From: Chara braunii | Taxonomy: Eukaryota; Streptophyta; Charophyceae; Charales; Characeae | Direction: 5' to 3' | DNA: 28,868 bases | Assembly (NCBI GenBank): GCA_003427395.1 | Contig: BFEA01000950.1 | Location: forward strand, 137,170 to 166,037 | Shown: piece by piece, positions 28,635-28,868 of the stretch | Layout: the number at the start of each line of letters is the position of its first letter | Numbering within the stretch: the stretch's first letter is position 1 | Program-made: the position numbers and the translations under genes | Notes under the pieces: model-generated | Database searches by the model: none | What the model was told of the DNA's origin: nothing | The model's input: the letters and a program-made list of their open reading frames with translations, nothing else

Positions 28635-28726
28635 CGTCACAAACAGAACTGTCCGGTAAACCGTAGGCAGAGAGAGAGAAGAGGACAACAAACGAGGGGC
28701 TGTGGCAAACTGTTTCGTCGGAGTTT
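28485..28726. repeat. Near-perfect inverted repeat, 96-bp arms around an AT-rich loop
   Basis: The left arm (28485-28580, starting AAACTCCGACGAAACAGTTT) and right arm (28631-28726, ending CTGTTTCGTCGGAGTTT) are complementary at about 90 of 96 positions. The loop (28581-28630) is (AT)n. All six differences are transitions, four of which would pair as G-U in RNA. It may be a foldback/MITE copy or a hairpin RNA source. No target duplication is evident. Confidence 0.9.
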
Positions 28727-28740
28727 CACCGACTCATCAT

Positions 28741-28868
28741 GAGGCTGAACCCCGAACCCGAACGCCCGAACCCCGGTAACCGGCATTCGGGACGGGCCGA
28801 ACGCCCGAACCCGAACGCCCGAACGTATGGGACCCCTTGGGGATGAGTTCGGCCGTTCAGGCCGAACG
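28741..28868. repeat. GC-rich CCGAAC/CCCGAACG array at the window edge
   Basis: Repeated CCCGAAC, CCGAACG and CGAACGCCCGAAC words in both orientations (also TTCGGGACGGG). The array continues past the window. It contrasts sharply with the AT-rich DNA before it. Confidence 0.65.

Noticed and set aside
28741-28868. Telomeric repeat
   Set aside because: CCCGAAC resembles but is not the plant CCCTAAA unit, and the array is irregular with both orientations.

Overview
The window looks like nuclear DNA of a plant-lineage eukaryote (land plant or streptophyte alga). The evidence is a giant Ty3/gypsy LTR retrotransposon primed by tRNA-Asp, three MITE-like elements, plant-style splice signals and long A/T tracts and microsatellites. 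There are no bacterial-type gene clusters. I cannot fix the species from the sequence alone. Base composition switches from GC-rich (retroelement, 1-16.15 kb) to AT-rich, repeat-dominated DNA (16.2-28.9 kb).

Region 1 (1-16152) is one LTR retrotransposon whose left end lies outside the window. Its layout is: 5' LTR (partial, 1-1293), tRNA-Asp primer site (1296-1313), leader, Gag (1696-3695), protease (about 3661-4929), reverse transcriptase (about 4860-5942), RNase H, an unusually long spacer, integrase with a GPY-type tail (to 8272), a 200-bp gap with a strong 3' splice acceptor, a large third gene (8477-10684 plus 10681-11166), a 522-bp MITE, and a very long 3' LTR (at least 14410-16152, probably from 12976 or earlier). 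The third gene has Gag-like architecture: a capsid-like N-terminal segment, a long acidic/proline middle, a coiled coil and a perfect CCHC knuckle. It sits where env or extra ORFs sit in Athila/Ogre-type elements, so the element appears to carry two Gag-type proteins.

The element is decayed. Gag and Pol carry stops and frameshifts, the first knuckle Cys is Arg, and the first integrase catalytic Asp is Asn. The 5' LTR lacks the segment that holds the TATA box in the 3' LTR. The third gene is the least damaged reading frame.

Region 2 (16.2-22.5 kb) holds weak minus-strand ORFs, a second copy of the 522-bp MITE, two (ATT)n microsatellites with related flanks, purine tracts, an array of about 17 diverged units each able to form a GTAGGAT/ATCCTAC hairpin (20014-21340), and a Tourist-like MITE with TTA target duplication (22081-22491).

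Region 3 (22.5-24.6 kb) is the only low-repeat stretch in the right half. It has several short, possibly broken coding fragments, including a candidate two-exon gene, but none is recognisable.

Region 4 (24.8-28.9 kb) is repeat DNA. It contains a tandem duplication of about 350-380 bp, long cryptic tracts with a strict 4-bp phase (consensus YRAY), a 150-bp tandem repeat, a 96-bp-arm inverted repeat around an (AT)n loop, and a CCGAACG-type GC-rich array at the window edge.
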